Shown here one piece after another: positions 45,652-53,663 of a stretch of DNA of 64,000 bases; within the stretch, counting starts at the first letter, position 1, and each line of letters opens with the position of its first letter. The notes beneath the pieces are model-generated. The model did not search any database and was not told where the DNA came from. It was given only the letters and a program-made list of their open reading frames with translations. Source of the stretch: Agaribacter marinus (GTDB taxonomy: Bacteria; Pseudomonadota; Gammaproteobacteria; Enterobacterales; Alteromonadaceae); the NCBI RefSeq assembly GCF_030160655.1, contig NZ_BSOT01000005.1:1073546-1137545 (forward strand), read 5' to 3'. Both the position numbers and the translations under genes were made by a program.

Positions 45652-46761
45652 ATGGGTATCACTGATGTTTCTTGGGACGTATTTGTTCGCGGTATATTGC
45701 CATTCACATCGGCGTTTCTATATTTATTGATATTGATATATTTCACGTTGTTACGAGAAGAAGTCAGGGCATATAAGTACTTTGCAATTTTTTTCATATG
45801 CTTTTCTCTATTCTTAATAGGGCCAATGGTAAACATGTTGCCTTTGAATGTTATGCAAAAGTACTTTGACTTACTCCGTAACATACTGTTTTTCTCTTTT
45901 GGCATACCATGCTTGGTTCTTGCTCTTCTACTTGAAGCAAAAATACATACTCCTAGGCAAATTCAAGCCCTTCCGTTCTTATTAGGTATCATATGGAGCA
46001 TCTATTTTGCTGCTTCGCCGCCATTAAAAAGTGGCGTTATATTATCATTCCCTTGGGGAGTGCCTGACATCCCTGCTTCAGATATATATGTCACTCAAGC
46101 TGTCTTCATATTGCTTGTGCTATCTTCACCATGCATAGTAATCTTTAGAAACATGAATCAATACAAAGACGTATCAACACAAAGGAACATATCAATTTTG
46201 TGTCTAAATATTCTTTGGCTTTGCATCTGCATGTGCGCAGGGCTAATATTTCAAAAATGGGAGTTATATTACGGTGGTGCTAGTAGCACGGCTATAATTT
46301 GGGCGTACGCACTATTTCGTAATATTCACCTCAATCGACTGAAATTCAAACAGACTCCTAATTTGCAATACTCTTTGCAAAAGAGAGATATTTGTGATGA
46401 AAATATAAATACTGGTATATCGTCAGAACAGATGCTTGTCGATAAAATAACTAACTATATTCTCAGCAACTATCAGAAAAACATTAATTTGAACGACGTT
46501 ATTGATGAAACAGGTATAAGTAGGTCAAAAGCGACAAAAGTATTTAAAGAAGTAACTAAATCTACAATAAATGAATATCTAACAATGGTGCGCATAGAGC
46601 ATGCAAAATCATTATTGTTGACTAAAAGTGTTACGGTAACGGCATTTGATGTAGGTTTTAACAATCCATCATATTTCACGACTGTATTTAAAAAATATAC
46701 AAAACAGTCTCCGACGGAGTATCAACATCGCGCAAAAAAACCCAATGCCATTAGCGTTTAA
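45652..46761 (+). CDS. AraC-family regulator with seven-TM N-terminal domain
   Basis: 369 residues. The first ~225 residues form seven hydrophobic helices (from ILPFTSAFLYLLILIYF to the last near AIIWAYALF), a membrane sensor. The C-terminal ~105 residues hold two AraC helix-turn-helix motifs (NLNDVIDETGISRSKATKVFKEV and VTAFDVGFNNPSYFTTVFKKY). Membrane AraC regulators of this type occur beside polysaccharide-utilisation genes. Divergent placement suggests it controls the two sulfatases. ATG 45652 follows TAAGG. Confidence 0.88.
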   Translation: MGITDVSWDVFVRGILPFTSAFLYLLILIYFTLLREEVRAYKYFAIFFICFSLFLIGPMVNMLPLNVMQKYFDLLRNILFFSFGIPCLVLALLLEAKIHTPRQIQALPFLLGIIWSIYFAASPPLKSGVILSFPWGVPDIPASDIYVTQAVFILLVLSSPCIVIFRNMNQYKDVSTQRNISILCLNILWLCICMCAGLIFQKWELYYGGASSTAIIWAYALFRNIHLNRLKFKQTPNLQYSLQKRDICDENINTGISSEQMLVDKITNYILSNYQKNINLNDVIDETGISRSKATKVFKEVTKSTINEYLTMVRIEHAKSLLLTKSVTVTAFDVGFNNPSYFTTVFKKYTKQSPTEYQHRAKKPNAISV

Positions 46762-46809
46762 CATCAAACTACCTAATATATAAAGGGCATTGCATTCGCT
46801 GACCTATTG

Positions 46810-47376
46810 TTAAAGTTTCACGTCAGTGAACGATTGAATGCTAGAAACTGGGATTGCTATACGACGCAAGACGTCTAATGTTGTGGAAGGTGCTTCGTTA
46901 TTTCTGAACAAATAAGCGTTAGCCAAACCCGCAGACTCTGCGGCCAGCATATCACTCAACTTGTCACCAATCATTATGCTATGGCGCAAATCAATATTAA
47001 GCGCTTTTGCTGCGTTTAAAAGCATTCCTGGTTTAGGCTTGCGGCAATGACATTCTCTCAAGTATGGACCATGCGCCTTTGTTGGATGATGTGGACAGTA
47101 ATACACTCCATGAATTGTCCCTCCTTGAGCAGAAATTTTTTGGCACATCCACTCTGATAAATTTAAGAAGTCACTCTCTGAGTAATACCCTCTGCCAATA
47201 CCAGATTGATTTGTCACCACCACAACTTTGTAATCTAGTTTGGCTACTCTTCTAAGCAACTCCCAAATACCATCTACCCAGTCAAACTCAGCACGTGCGG
47301 ACACGTAACCGTGATTTACATTAACAACGCCGTCACGGTCTAGAAATAAGGCTTTTTGCTTCACAAGAATATTCAT
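46810..47376 (-). CDS. gmhB: D-glycero-D-manno-heptose 1,7-bisphosphate 7-phosphatase
   Basis: 188 residues, HAD phosphatase with LFLDRDGVVN (nucleophile Asp), VVVTNQSGIGRG, and the GmhB zinc loop C-x-H...C-x-C in YCPHHP and RECHCRKPKPGML, then MIGDKLSDM. It removes the 7-phosphate in ADP-heptose synthesis for LPS core. It is a single gene, 50 bp from the hydrolase upstream. Confidence 0.93.
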   Translation of the reverse strand: MNILVKQKALFLDRDGVVNVNHGYVSARAEFDWVDGIWELLRRVAKLDYKVVVVTNQSGIGRGYYSESDFLNLSEWMCQKISAQGGTIHGVYYCPHHPTKAHGPYLRECHCRKPKPGMLLNAAKALNIDLRHSIMIGDKLSDMLAAESAGLANAYLFRNNEAPSTTLDVLRRIAIPVSSIQSFTDVKL

Positions 47377-47425
47377 TCAAAGAAAATATGCAGATAGTTT
47401 ACCCTCAGCGATACTCACAACCAAA

Positions 47426-48592
47426 CTAAAGCGACATTTTATCTAAGGGATTTAAAGGCAAATCGTTGTTTTTGAAGTAATCGAAATGTGCATTTATAAA
47501 TGCATGTGGCACTTTCGCCAACTGTTGGTAGCGCCATTTTGGTGTTTTATCCTTATCAACCAATAAGGCCCGTACGCCTTCTTTAAATTCACCAACGGCC
47601 ATGCAGCTATACGCCATACTTAATTCCATTTTAAAACAATCGGCTAAACTCATTTTATCCCTTCGCGCACGCAAAAGTTGCTGAAACACCAAATGTGCGG
47701 TGGTCGGGCTACCATACTGAAAACTCTTGAGAGCACGGTTGATGTAGTCACTTTGATTCAACTGACCTAGCGCTAGTAGTTCATTAGCGGCTGCTTCGGC
47801 GTTAATCGCTTTGTCTAACACAGATACATGATCCAAAAAGGGTAAAAGAGCAGCAGGCGCAAACAACGACGTTCTTTCGGCATTGGATACTTTTGAAATA
47901 AATGCATCCAATGATTGGTGAAACGCATGACGATCATTTACGTTTGCTTGAACTAAGAAGCTTAAAAACACGGCTTTATCAGAATTTGCCAATAAATGGG
48001 TGGCAAAATTAAGCGCAATTGCATCTAACGCATTTATCTCGGCACCAGTAAACCCTAAAAATACACCCACACCTGCAGGCAACTCATTTAAGAAGTAACT
48101 TGCGCCAACATCTGGAAACAAGCCAATACTAATTTCCGGCATAGCGATACGCGTAGTTTCAGTTGCAATACGAATACTCGCCCCCCGAAAAAGCCCTAAA
48201 CCACCGCCCATCACAACACCATTCCCCCAAACAATAATAGGCTTTGGGTAAGTATGTATTAGGTAGTCTAACTGATATTCTTGCATGAAAAAATCAGCAA
48301 CCGATGCAGGAACATTTGTGGCATCAGTGACCTTGTTGACGCTCTCTTGGCATAGTTCATTGTACAGACGCACAATGTCGCCACCGGCACAAAACGCTCG
48401 TTCGCCAGCACCGTCGAAAAAGACAGCAGACACTGAATCATCATTTTTTGCTTGTTGCAAATAGTTGGTCAGCATTATTACCATGTCTAAATCTAACGCA
48501 TTTAATGCTTTTGGTTTATTCAGTGTTAAACACAATATTTGGCTATGTCCTTTGGACGCTATAAACCTTCGTACCACCGTTTTTTGTTTCAA
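47426..48592 (-). CDS. Enoyl-CoA hydratase/isomerase family, 3-hydroxyisobutyryl-CoA hydrolase-like
   Basis: 388 residues, long C-terminal extension typical of HIBYL-CoA hydrolases. Motifs include AFCAGGDIVRLY (oxyanion hole), VVMGGGLGLF and MPEISIGLFPDVGASYFL (catalytic Glu/Asp). It likely acts in valine catabolism; no other valine genes are adjacent. The start is TTG 48592 after AGAGG. Confidence 0.88.
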   Translation of the reverse strand: MKQKTVVRRFIASKGHSQILCLTLNKPKALNALDLDMVIMLTNYLQQAKNDDSVSAVFFDGAGERAFCAGGDIVRLYNELCQESVNKVTDATNVPASVADFFMQEYQLDYLIHTYPKPIIVWGNGVVMGGGLGLFRGASIRIATETTRIAMPEISIGLFPDVGASYFLNELPAGVGVFLGFTGAEINALDAIALNFATHLLANSDKAVFLSFLVQANVNDRHAFHQSLDAFISKVSNAERTSLFAPAALLPFLDHVSVLDKAINAEAAANELLALGQLNQSDYINRALKSFQYGSPTTAHLVFQQLLRARRDKMSLADCFKMELSMAYSCMAVGEFKEGVRALLVDKDKTPKWRYQQLAKVPHAFINAHFDYFKNNDLPLNPLDKMSL

Positions 48593-48776
48593 CGACCTCT
48601 ATACCCTACTTTAAATTAAACGTGCAAAGTGCCAAATGCTTAAGAACGCTCAATTAAACATTGTCTTTATAAATAATATACACACTATTTAGCGAATGAA
48701 CGAATAACTAAAGAAATTGGCATTTTGGGCGCTAACAGAGAGTAGAATTATAGGATAATTTTTTGAGTCGGAACCT

Positions 48777-50399
48777 TTGAGTGATTTAAATCCCTTAAGA
48801 ATTGCAATCGTAGAAGACAATGCTACCGCAAGAACCAACCTTCGTAGTCATTTGTTAAGCTTAAAAAGCTACGACATTGCCAGTTACAGCAACGGAAAAG
48901 AACTGCGCAACGGCCTACGCACGGCCGATTTTGATGCAATTTTTATCGATTATCATTTGGGACAAAACAAAAATGGCGTGGAGTGGATTCAAGAACTACG
49001 AGACACTAACTTACTCAAAGCATCTACCGGTATTATTTTTGTAACATCTGACTCCATGCCAAATACTATCGGCCAGATACTCGATATGTATCCTGACCTT
49101 ATTATCATAAAGCCTTACACGATTAGAAACCTGCTTTCTTCATTTACACATTACGAAAAAGTGCGAGACAAAATAAAACCAGCACTCGACTACCTAAATA
49201 AAAAATCATATGAACTTGCCTTAGATTTTATTGATGACAAGCTAAACAACGGCATAGAAAACCGCTTTAGGTCTGATTTCATTAAGCTAAAAGGCAGAGT
49301 TTTATTACAAGCACAAAAATACGAAAGCGCAGCAGACTTATACAACAAGGTACTCAATAGGTCGCAAAATGTAATGTGGGCACATTGGGGATTGATCAAA
49401 AGTGAATTTTTTATCGGCAAATGGAATCATTGCCAAGACATGCTCGACCGTTTAATTGAACAAAGTTTAACAAAAGACAAGGCCTATGAATGGCTTGCCA
49501 GCGTCGAATTGGGTAAAAAGAACTACCAAAAAGCAGAAGCGCTCTTAGACAAAATAAAAGAAAGTGAACTGAGTATTCAAGCAACAAGATTAAAAACCAT
49601 GTGTTTCAAAATGCAGGGCAAAACAGACGCGGCAATAAAGTTACTTGAGCGCAAAATCCAAGGGAATTTAAGCATCAGAGAGCGAATGGTGGACTACACC
49701 ATGGAGTTAGCAAGATACCACCTTCACTTAGCTGATCAAGTAGCAAAAAATCACCATAAACAAGATGAATTAAACGAAGCCAAGAAGCTTATTGGTCGTG
49801 CGAGTAGAAACATTTTAGATAGACACGCAGAAATGCAAAAAGACTATATGCTCGCCCTCGCGCATCTGATGGAAGATGATGCGCAAAAAGCACATAAAAT
49901 TATGTTAGCCAATGAACAACACCATCGAATGGAAGACGCCAGTATTGTCACTAAAATTGATGCAGTAAAAGTATGGTTTGGTCTTGGTGAAAAAGGCAAA
50001 GCAAATGAACTACTGGAATCTTGTGACGAAACCCTTATGTCCCAAGTAAATCACATTGACAGTATTGTCAGTACAGAACTCATATCAAGCACAGAAAAAT
50101 CCTTGGGTATTGAAAAGAACCGCGCCTTAGCGATTAACGAAAAAGGCATGGCGCACTTCCAGAAGAGTCAACAGACAAAAGCACTACAGTGCTTCCACAG
50201 AGCTTACGTTATGTTTCCTGGTGTGCCGGCGTTTGCATTAAACTTGTTACAGAGCCTTTATGAGTGCGGCCAGTACGAATACAAAGGCGTAAACGCAGAC
50301 ACCATCATTAATGATCTTCAAAATCTTGCATTAAATGACAAAAATCAACATAGATTCAATATGTTAGCCGATGCACTCTCTCATAGGGTGCGGGCATAG
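48777..50399 (+). CDS. Response regulator with receiver domain and TPR-type C-terminus (paralogous architecture)
   Basis: 540 residues. Receiver domain with acidic pair E13/D14, phospho-acceptor D58 (FIDYHLG), T in VTSDS and K in IIKPY. The remaining ~410 residues are TPR-like helical pairs (ELALDFIDDKLNNGI, KYESAADLYNKVL, NYQKAEALLDKIKE). No output domain. Architecture and length match the protein at 12685-14334. No kinase is adjacent. TTG 48777 is used after GGAACC. Confidence 0.88.
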   Translation: MSDLNPLRIAIVEDNATARTNLRSHLLSLKSYDIASYSNGKELRNGLRTADFDAIFIDYHLGQNKNGVEWIQELRDTNLLKASTGIIFVTSDSMPNTIGQILDMYPDLIIIKPYTIRNLLSSFTHYEKVRDKIKPALDYLNKKSYELALDFIDDKLNNGIENRFRSDFIKLKGRVLLQAQKYESAADLYNKVLNRSQNVMWAHWGLIKSEFFIGKWNHCQDMLDRLIEQSLTKDKAYEWLASVELGKKNYQKAEALLDKIKESELSIQATRLKTMCFKMQGKTDAAIKLLERKIQGNLSIRERMVDYTMELARYHLHLADQVAKNHHKQDELNEAKKLIGRASRNILDRHAEMQKDYMLALAHLMEDDAQKAHKIMLANEQHHRMEDASIVTKIDAVKVWFGLGEKGKANELLESCDETLMSQVNHIDSIVSTELISSTEKSLGIEKNRALAINEKGMAHFQKSQQTKALQCFHRAYVMFPGVPAFALNLLQSLYECGQYEYKGVNADTIINDLQNLALNDKNQHRFNMLADALSHRVRA

Positions 50400-50423
50400 C
50401 GGCTCAAATTGGTCAATATATAT

Positions 50424-50466
50424 TACAATGTACATAAAATAATACCCGCATAACTTATACATTGTA
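50424..50466. promoter_or_regulatory. 9-bp inverted repeat upstream of padR, candidate PadR operator
   Basis: TACAATGTA at 50424-50432 and its exact complement TACATTGTA at 50458-50466, 25 bp apart, 40 bp before the padR ATG. PadR proteins commonly bind palindromes built from ATGT/ACAT halves; each arm is itself a near-palindrome with those letters. Autoregulation is inferred. Confidence 0.45.
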
Positions 50467-50505
50467 TACTATATATTTACTCACTCTCTCATCAGATGAT
50501 AAAAA

Positions 50506-50859
50506 ATGTCAATTTCGAATCCGAATAAAAATTTAGGCGAATTTGAACAACTCATACTCCTTGCGATTCTGCGCGTTAATAACAAGTCGCACGGCTCCGA
50601 AATTGCCGACACAATAGAACAATACGGCAATAGAAATACTAATTTTGGGGCACTCTACACCGTACTTTCAAGGTTAGAGCAGAAGGGCTTAGTCGTGTCT
50701 GAGGTAGGAGAAGCTACGGCGAAAAGAGGTGGCCGCGCAAAGAAATATTTCAAGGTCACTGGTGCTGGTGAAATTGCGGTAAAGCAAAGCGTAAATACTA
50801 TTTTAAATATGTCGAAGGGCTTGAACTTGCTCTTAGATAAAACCATGAGCATTCAATAG
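50506..50859 (+). CDS. PadR-family transcriptional regulator
   Basis: 117 residues with the PadR winged helix: EFEQLILLAILRVNNKSHGSEI, then GALYTVLSRLEQKGLV and RGGRAKKYFKVTGAG, and a short C-terminal dimerisation helix. The fit to the PadR-s1 class that precedes envelope-transporter genes is strong. The stop TAG shares its G with the next gene's GTG start. Confidence 0.93.
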   Translation: MSISNPNKNLGEFEQLILLAILRVNNKSHGSEIADTIEQYGNRNTNFGALYTVLSRLEQKGLVVSEVGEATAKRGGRAKKYFKVTGAGEIAVKQSVNTILNMSKGLNLLLDKTMSIQ

Positions 50860-51548
50860 TGAAGAAGAATAAATCAAGCTCAAACTCGCAAAACTATCGG
50901 ATACCTCCAATCGTTATTTCAATTGTCGACTGGTGCGTACCATTTGAACTAAAAGAAATAATTAAGGGGGATATATCTGAAGGTTTATTCAACCGCATGA
51001 CAAATACAAAACTGACCGCTTACGTTTGGCTATTCAAGCAAATGATCGGGATTTTAAGGCATTTTTCTCCAATAAATCAAAGAGGATCAATTATGTTTAT
51101 TTTTAGTTTCTTAGTCGTTTCAAGCATAGTAATAATGACATTTTGGTTAGGTGGCTCGCCAAGCATGTACTTCAACCTTCCAAGTATAATCATTGTAGTT
51201 ATACCCGCATTGCTAGCGCCATTTATGATGCAGCATAAAAGTGATGTTTTTGACGCGTTTAAAGCCTTAGTGGACAACAATTCTGCAATAGACAGCATCG
51301 AAAAATATATAAGAACATTTCAGGCAATTGACAAGGTAGCCATGATGATGGGTTGGTTTGGTGTTATTAGTGGCGCTGTCGCAATGGCCAATAATATTGA
51401 ACCTGAAGTATTTCCCCAAGTATTTGGGCCCGCATTTGCCGTAATGTCTTTAACTTTAATGTATGCCCTGATAGTAAAAGTACTTTGTCATTTAGCGGTA
51501 TTAAGATTAAGTGGTATGCAGTCAACTAATTTCGTCAATATGGATTGA
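50859..51548 (+). CDS. Membrane protein with permease-prefix-like and MotA-like regions
   Basis: 229 residues. The N-terminal ~65 residues (PPIVISIVDWCVPFELKE, then GDISEGLF) resemble the 'permease prefix domain 2' found on ABC permeases next to PadR genes. The C-terminal part has four TM helices with features recalling MotA/TolQ proton channels (YFNLPSIIIVVIPALLAP and AIDKVAMMMGWFGVISGAV, then a conserved-looking GPAFAVMSLTLMYAL). The resemblance is visual, not searched. The start GTG 50859 is coupled to padR. Function unknown, possibly an ion- or substrate-handling membrane protein under PadR control. Confidence 0.6.
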   Translation: MKKNKSSSNSQNYRIPPIVISIVDWCVPFELKEIIKGDISEGLFNRMTNTKLTAYVWLFKQMIGILRHFSPINQRGSIMFIFSFLVVSSIVIMTFWLGGSPSMYFNLPSIIIVVIPALLAPFMMQHKSDVFDAFKALVDNNSAIDSIEKYIRTFQAIDKVAMMMGWFGVISGAVAMANNIEPEVFPQVFGPAFAVMSLTLMYALIVKVLCHLAVLRLSGMQSTNFVNMD

Positions 51549-51556
51549 AATTCAGA

Positions 51557-51775
51557 ATGTTTATACTAGGTTTTGGCGTAATATCGAGTAGCATCTTAAT
51601 GGTATTCCCCCCTTGTTTACCGAACTCTGACTCAGGTACAGATATCCGGTTGAATCCAAATGAGGAATATACCTATCAGATACTCGTAAAGTGGCCCCTG
51701 AAAAGCTTAAAACGGTATTGCGATTTCAGGCTACACGTGCATGAGCAGATTAAGCTACGAACAATAGTAGAATGA
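51557..51775 (+). CDS. Small hypothetical protein with N-terminal hydrophobic segment
   Basis: About 72 residues starting at ATG 51557 (an in-frame TTG lies at 51545). The first ~20 residues are hydrophobic (FILGFGVISSSILMVFPP), perhaps a signal or anchor, followed by a charged tail. It follows the PadR-linked membrane protein by 8 bp, and its end overlaps the convergent AraC gene by ~20 bp. Weak coding evidence. Confidence 0.35.
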   Translation: MFILGFGVISSSILMVFPPCLPNSDSGTDIRLNPNEEYTYQILVKWPLKSLKRYCDFRLHVHEQIKLRTIVE

Positions 51776-52528
51776 GGGAGTTACTCCAGTATTTTGTCTA
51801 AACATATAAATAAATGAAGAAGTTGATTGGTAACCTAGATTCAACGAAACATTAGCTACCGAAACACCAATAGACAGCTGAGATATAGCAATCTGTATAC
51901 TCAAGCGCTGCTTCCATTCAATGAAAGTTAGCCCTGTATCTCTTTTGAACAATCGTGTAAGCGTTCTCGATGATGCGCCACATGACTGCCCCCATTGCTT
52001 CAGTGTTATATTACTTGATGGGTTGACTTGCATCGCTTTTATCAAACCTTTTAATCGTCTGTCTCTTGGATAGGGCAGTTGCAATTTTTCAGTTGGCGCG
52101 CCATGCAATCTATCTAGAATAAGTCTCAACAACCGACCATCAGTGCCTTTCCATTCAAAATCTTGACTAATTTTATCAGCTTCAATAATGAGTGATTTCA
52201 AAAACATACTAACTTGTAAAACACAGCAGTTATCTGGCAAATCTTTCAATAGTGAACTAGCAATATAGAAACTGGTGAGTTTCAAATCCGTTATGGCTTC
52301 AACTTCGTGAACAGTAGTTGGCGTTATCCATACCCCTTGCTCTGGAGGAACTATAAACCTAAACGATGGAGTTGAAACAGCGAGTACACCTTTATGTGCA
52401 TAAACGAATTGCGCCCACTCATGACTGTGCTTCATAACAATTGACCCCATGGAAATGTCGCGACTAACTAATGTCACAGGGTTTTTCAGCTTTTGTTCAC
52501 TTTCTTTCGAAGGAGGTATGATTTTCAA
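51755..52528 (-). CDS. AraC-family regulator with cupin-like N-terminus
   Basis: 257 residues: N-terminal cupin-type sensor (HSHEWAQFVYAHKGVL, then FIVPPEQGVWI) and C-terminal AraC pair (SNITLKQWGQSCGASSRTLTRLFKR and SVANVSLNLGYQSTSSFIYMF). The start is uncertain: TTG 52528 opens the frame, with no clear ribosome-binding site; an internal ATG near 52450 is possible. It is divergent from the TSUP exporter and probably regulates it. Confidence 0.82.
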   Translation of the reverse strand: MKIIPPSKESEQKLKNPVTLVSRDISMGSIVMKHSHEWAQFVYAHKGVLAVSTPSFRFIVPPEQGVWITPTTVHEVEAITDLKLTSFYIASSLLKDLPDNCCVLQVSMFLKSLIIEADKISQDFEWKGTDGRLLRLILDRLHGAPTEKLQLPYPRDRRLKGLIKAMQVNPSSNITLKQWGQSCGASSRTLTRLFKRDTGLTFIEWKQRLSIQIAISQLSIGVSVANVSLNLGYQSTSSFIYMFRQNTGVTPSFYYCS

Positions 52529-52624
52529 TATTGGCGTAACATCTACATTTAATGGCTATTTGTCGACATATTACCAAACCACAACAAGTATACAATCCAT
52601 ATTCATGTTTGAATTGGAGTTAGT

Positions 52625-53425
52625 ATGTTTGAGGTTGATTTAGTTATTTATTTTATAATTTTGGGCGTAACTGTCGGCTTTTTTGCCGGACTACTGGGCG
52701 TGGGAGGCGGCGGGATTATGGTTCCAGTATTAAGCTTTATTTTTACATACAATGAAGTAACAACATCAAATGTGATGCATTTGGCATTAGGCACTTCAAT
52801 GGCAGCAATTATTGCTACATCATTTTCAAGTTTAATGGCACATCATAGAGCTAAAAATGTCGATTGGAAGCTAGTAAAGATAATGACGATATGGGTTTTG
52901 CTTGGTACTTATTTATCTACATTTATTGCAGTTGAGTTGTCATCTGTTTATTTGGCAGTATTCTTTAGTTTGTTTATGCTCTCTGTTGGGGTAAAAATGT
53001 TTATTGGAAAAAGCGATGCCTCGTTAAAAAACAAAATCAATAAAGTACATTTAAGAGTTACTTCGACATTCATAGGCGGAATATCAGCATTGGTTTCTAT
53101 CGGAGGAGGTTCTTTAACTGTCCCTTATTTGTCAAGCAAAGGGGTTGATATAAGGAAAGCAATTGGCACTTCAGCCGCAATTGGTTTTCCCATTTCGCTA
53201 GGGGGGACGTTGGGCTATGCGGTTCATGGGTTAAGTATGCCATCGCAAAACGGAATATTTACCAACATTCATTTACCGGCAGTAATCATTATATCGATAC
53301 TGAGCTATTCGACAGCCCCTTTGGGAGCGAGATGCGCAAAGGCAATACCAGTTAACATAATGAAAAAAGTATTCAGTTGTATGTTAATACTACTGAGTCT
53401 CAATATGCTTTTTACTATGCTTTAG
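52625..53425 (+). CDS. TauE/SafE (TSUP) family anion exporter
   Basis: 266 residues, eight TM helices in two repeats, each carrying the TSUP glycine motif (GLLGVGGGGIMVP and SIGGGSLTVP). The family moves sulfite, sulfoacetate and other organosulfur or organic acids across the inner membrane. ATG 52625 follows GGAG. Divergent AraC gene upstream suggests inducer-dependent control. Confidence 0.9.
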   Translation: MFEVDLVIYFIILGVTVGFFAGLLGVGGGGIMVPVLSFIFTYNEVTTSNVMHLALGTSMAAIIATSFSSLMAHHRAKNVDWKLVKIMTIWVLLGTYLSTFIAVELSSVYLAVFFSLFMLSVGVKMFIGKSDASLKNKINKVHLRVTSTFIGGISALVSIGGGSLTVPYLSSKGVDIRKAIGTSAAIGFPISLGGTLGYAVHGLSMPSQNGIFTNIHLPAVIIISILSYSTAPLGARCAKAIPVNIMKKVFSCMLILLSLNMLFTML

Positions 53426-53495
53426 AACCAGAGTATTATCTCAAATTTAACTAATGTGCTGTGTCCATCCATTTGCTCTCAAAACTAGCAAGAGA

Positions 53496-53663
53496 CTATT
53501 GAATTTGGTTAAGTTCGTCATTCAAAGTCATTGAACTAAGTCAAAGCCAATACAATTGGGTTTTGTTAACACCAAACGACTTTGTCGCATCTTTATTGCC
53601 AAAGTAAACTGTCGGTCCATTTTTAGTAATTTTCTTTAATCGATACCATTCTACTAACCAAGT
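53496..53663 (-). pseudogene. Possible degraded ORF fragment downstream of the ABC exporter gene
   Basis: Downstream of the exporter stop, the -1 frame is open from about 53663 to TGA 53541-53543 and continues after that stop to TAG 53496-53498. It reads like protein, with aromatic and charged residues well mixed (WYRLKKITKNGPTVYFG). There is no start codon or ribosome-binding site. It may be a leftover of a gene or chance. Low confidence. Confidence 0.25.
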
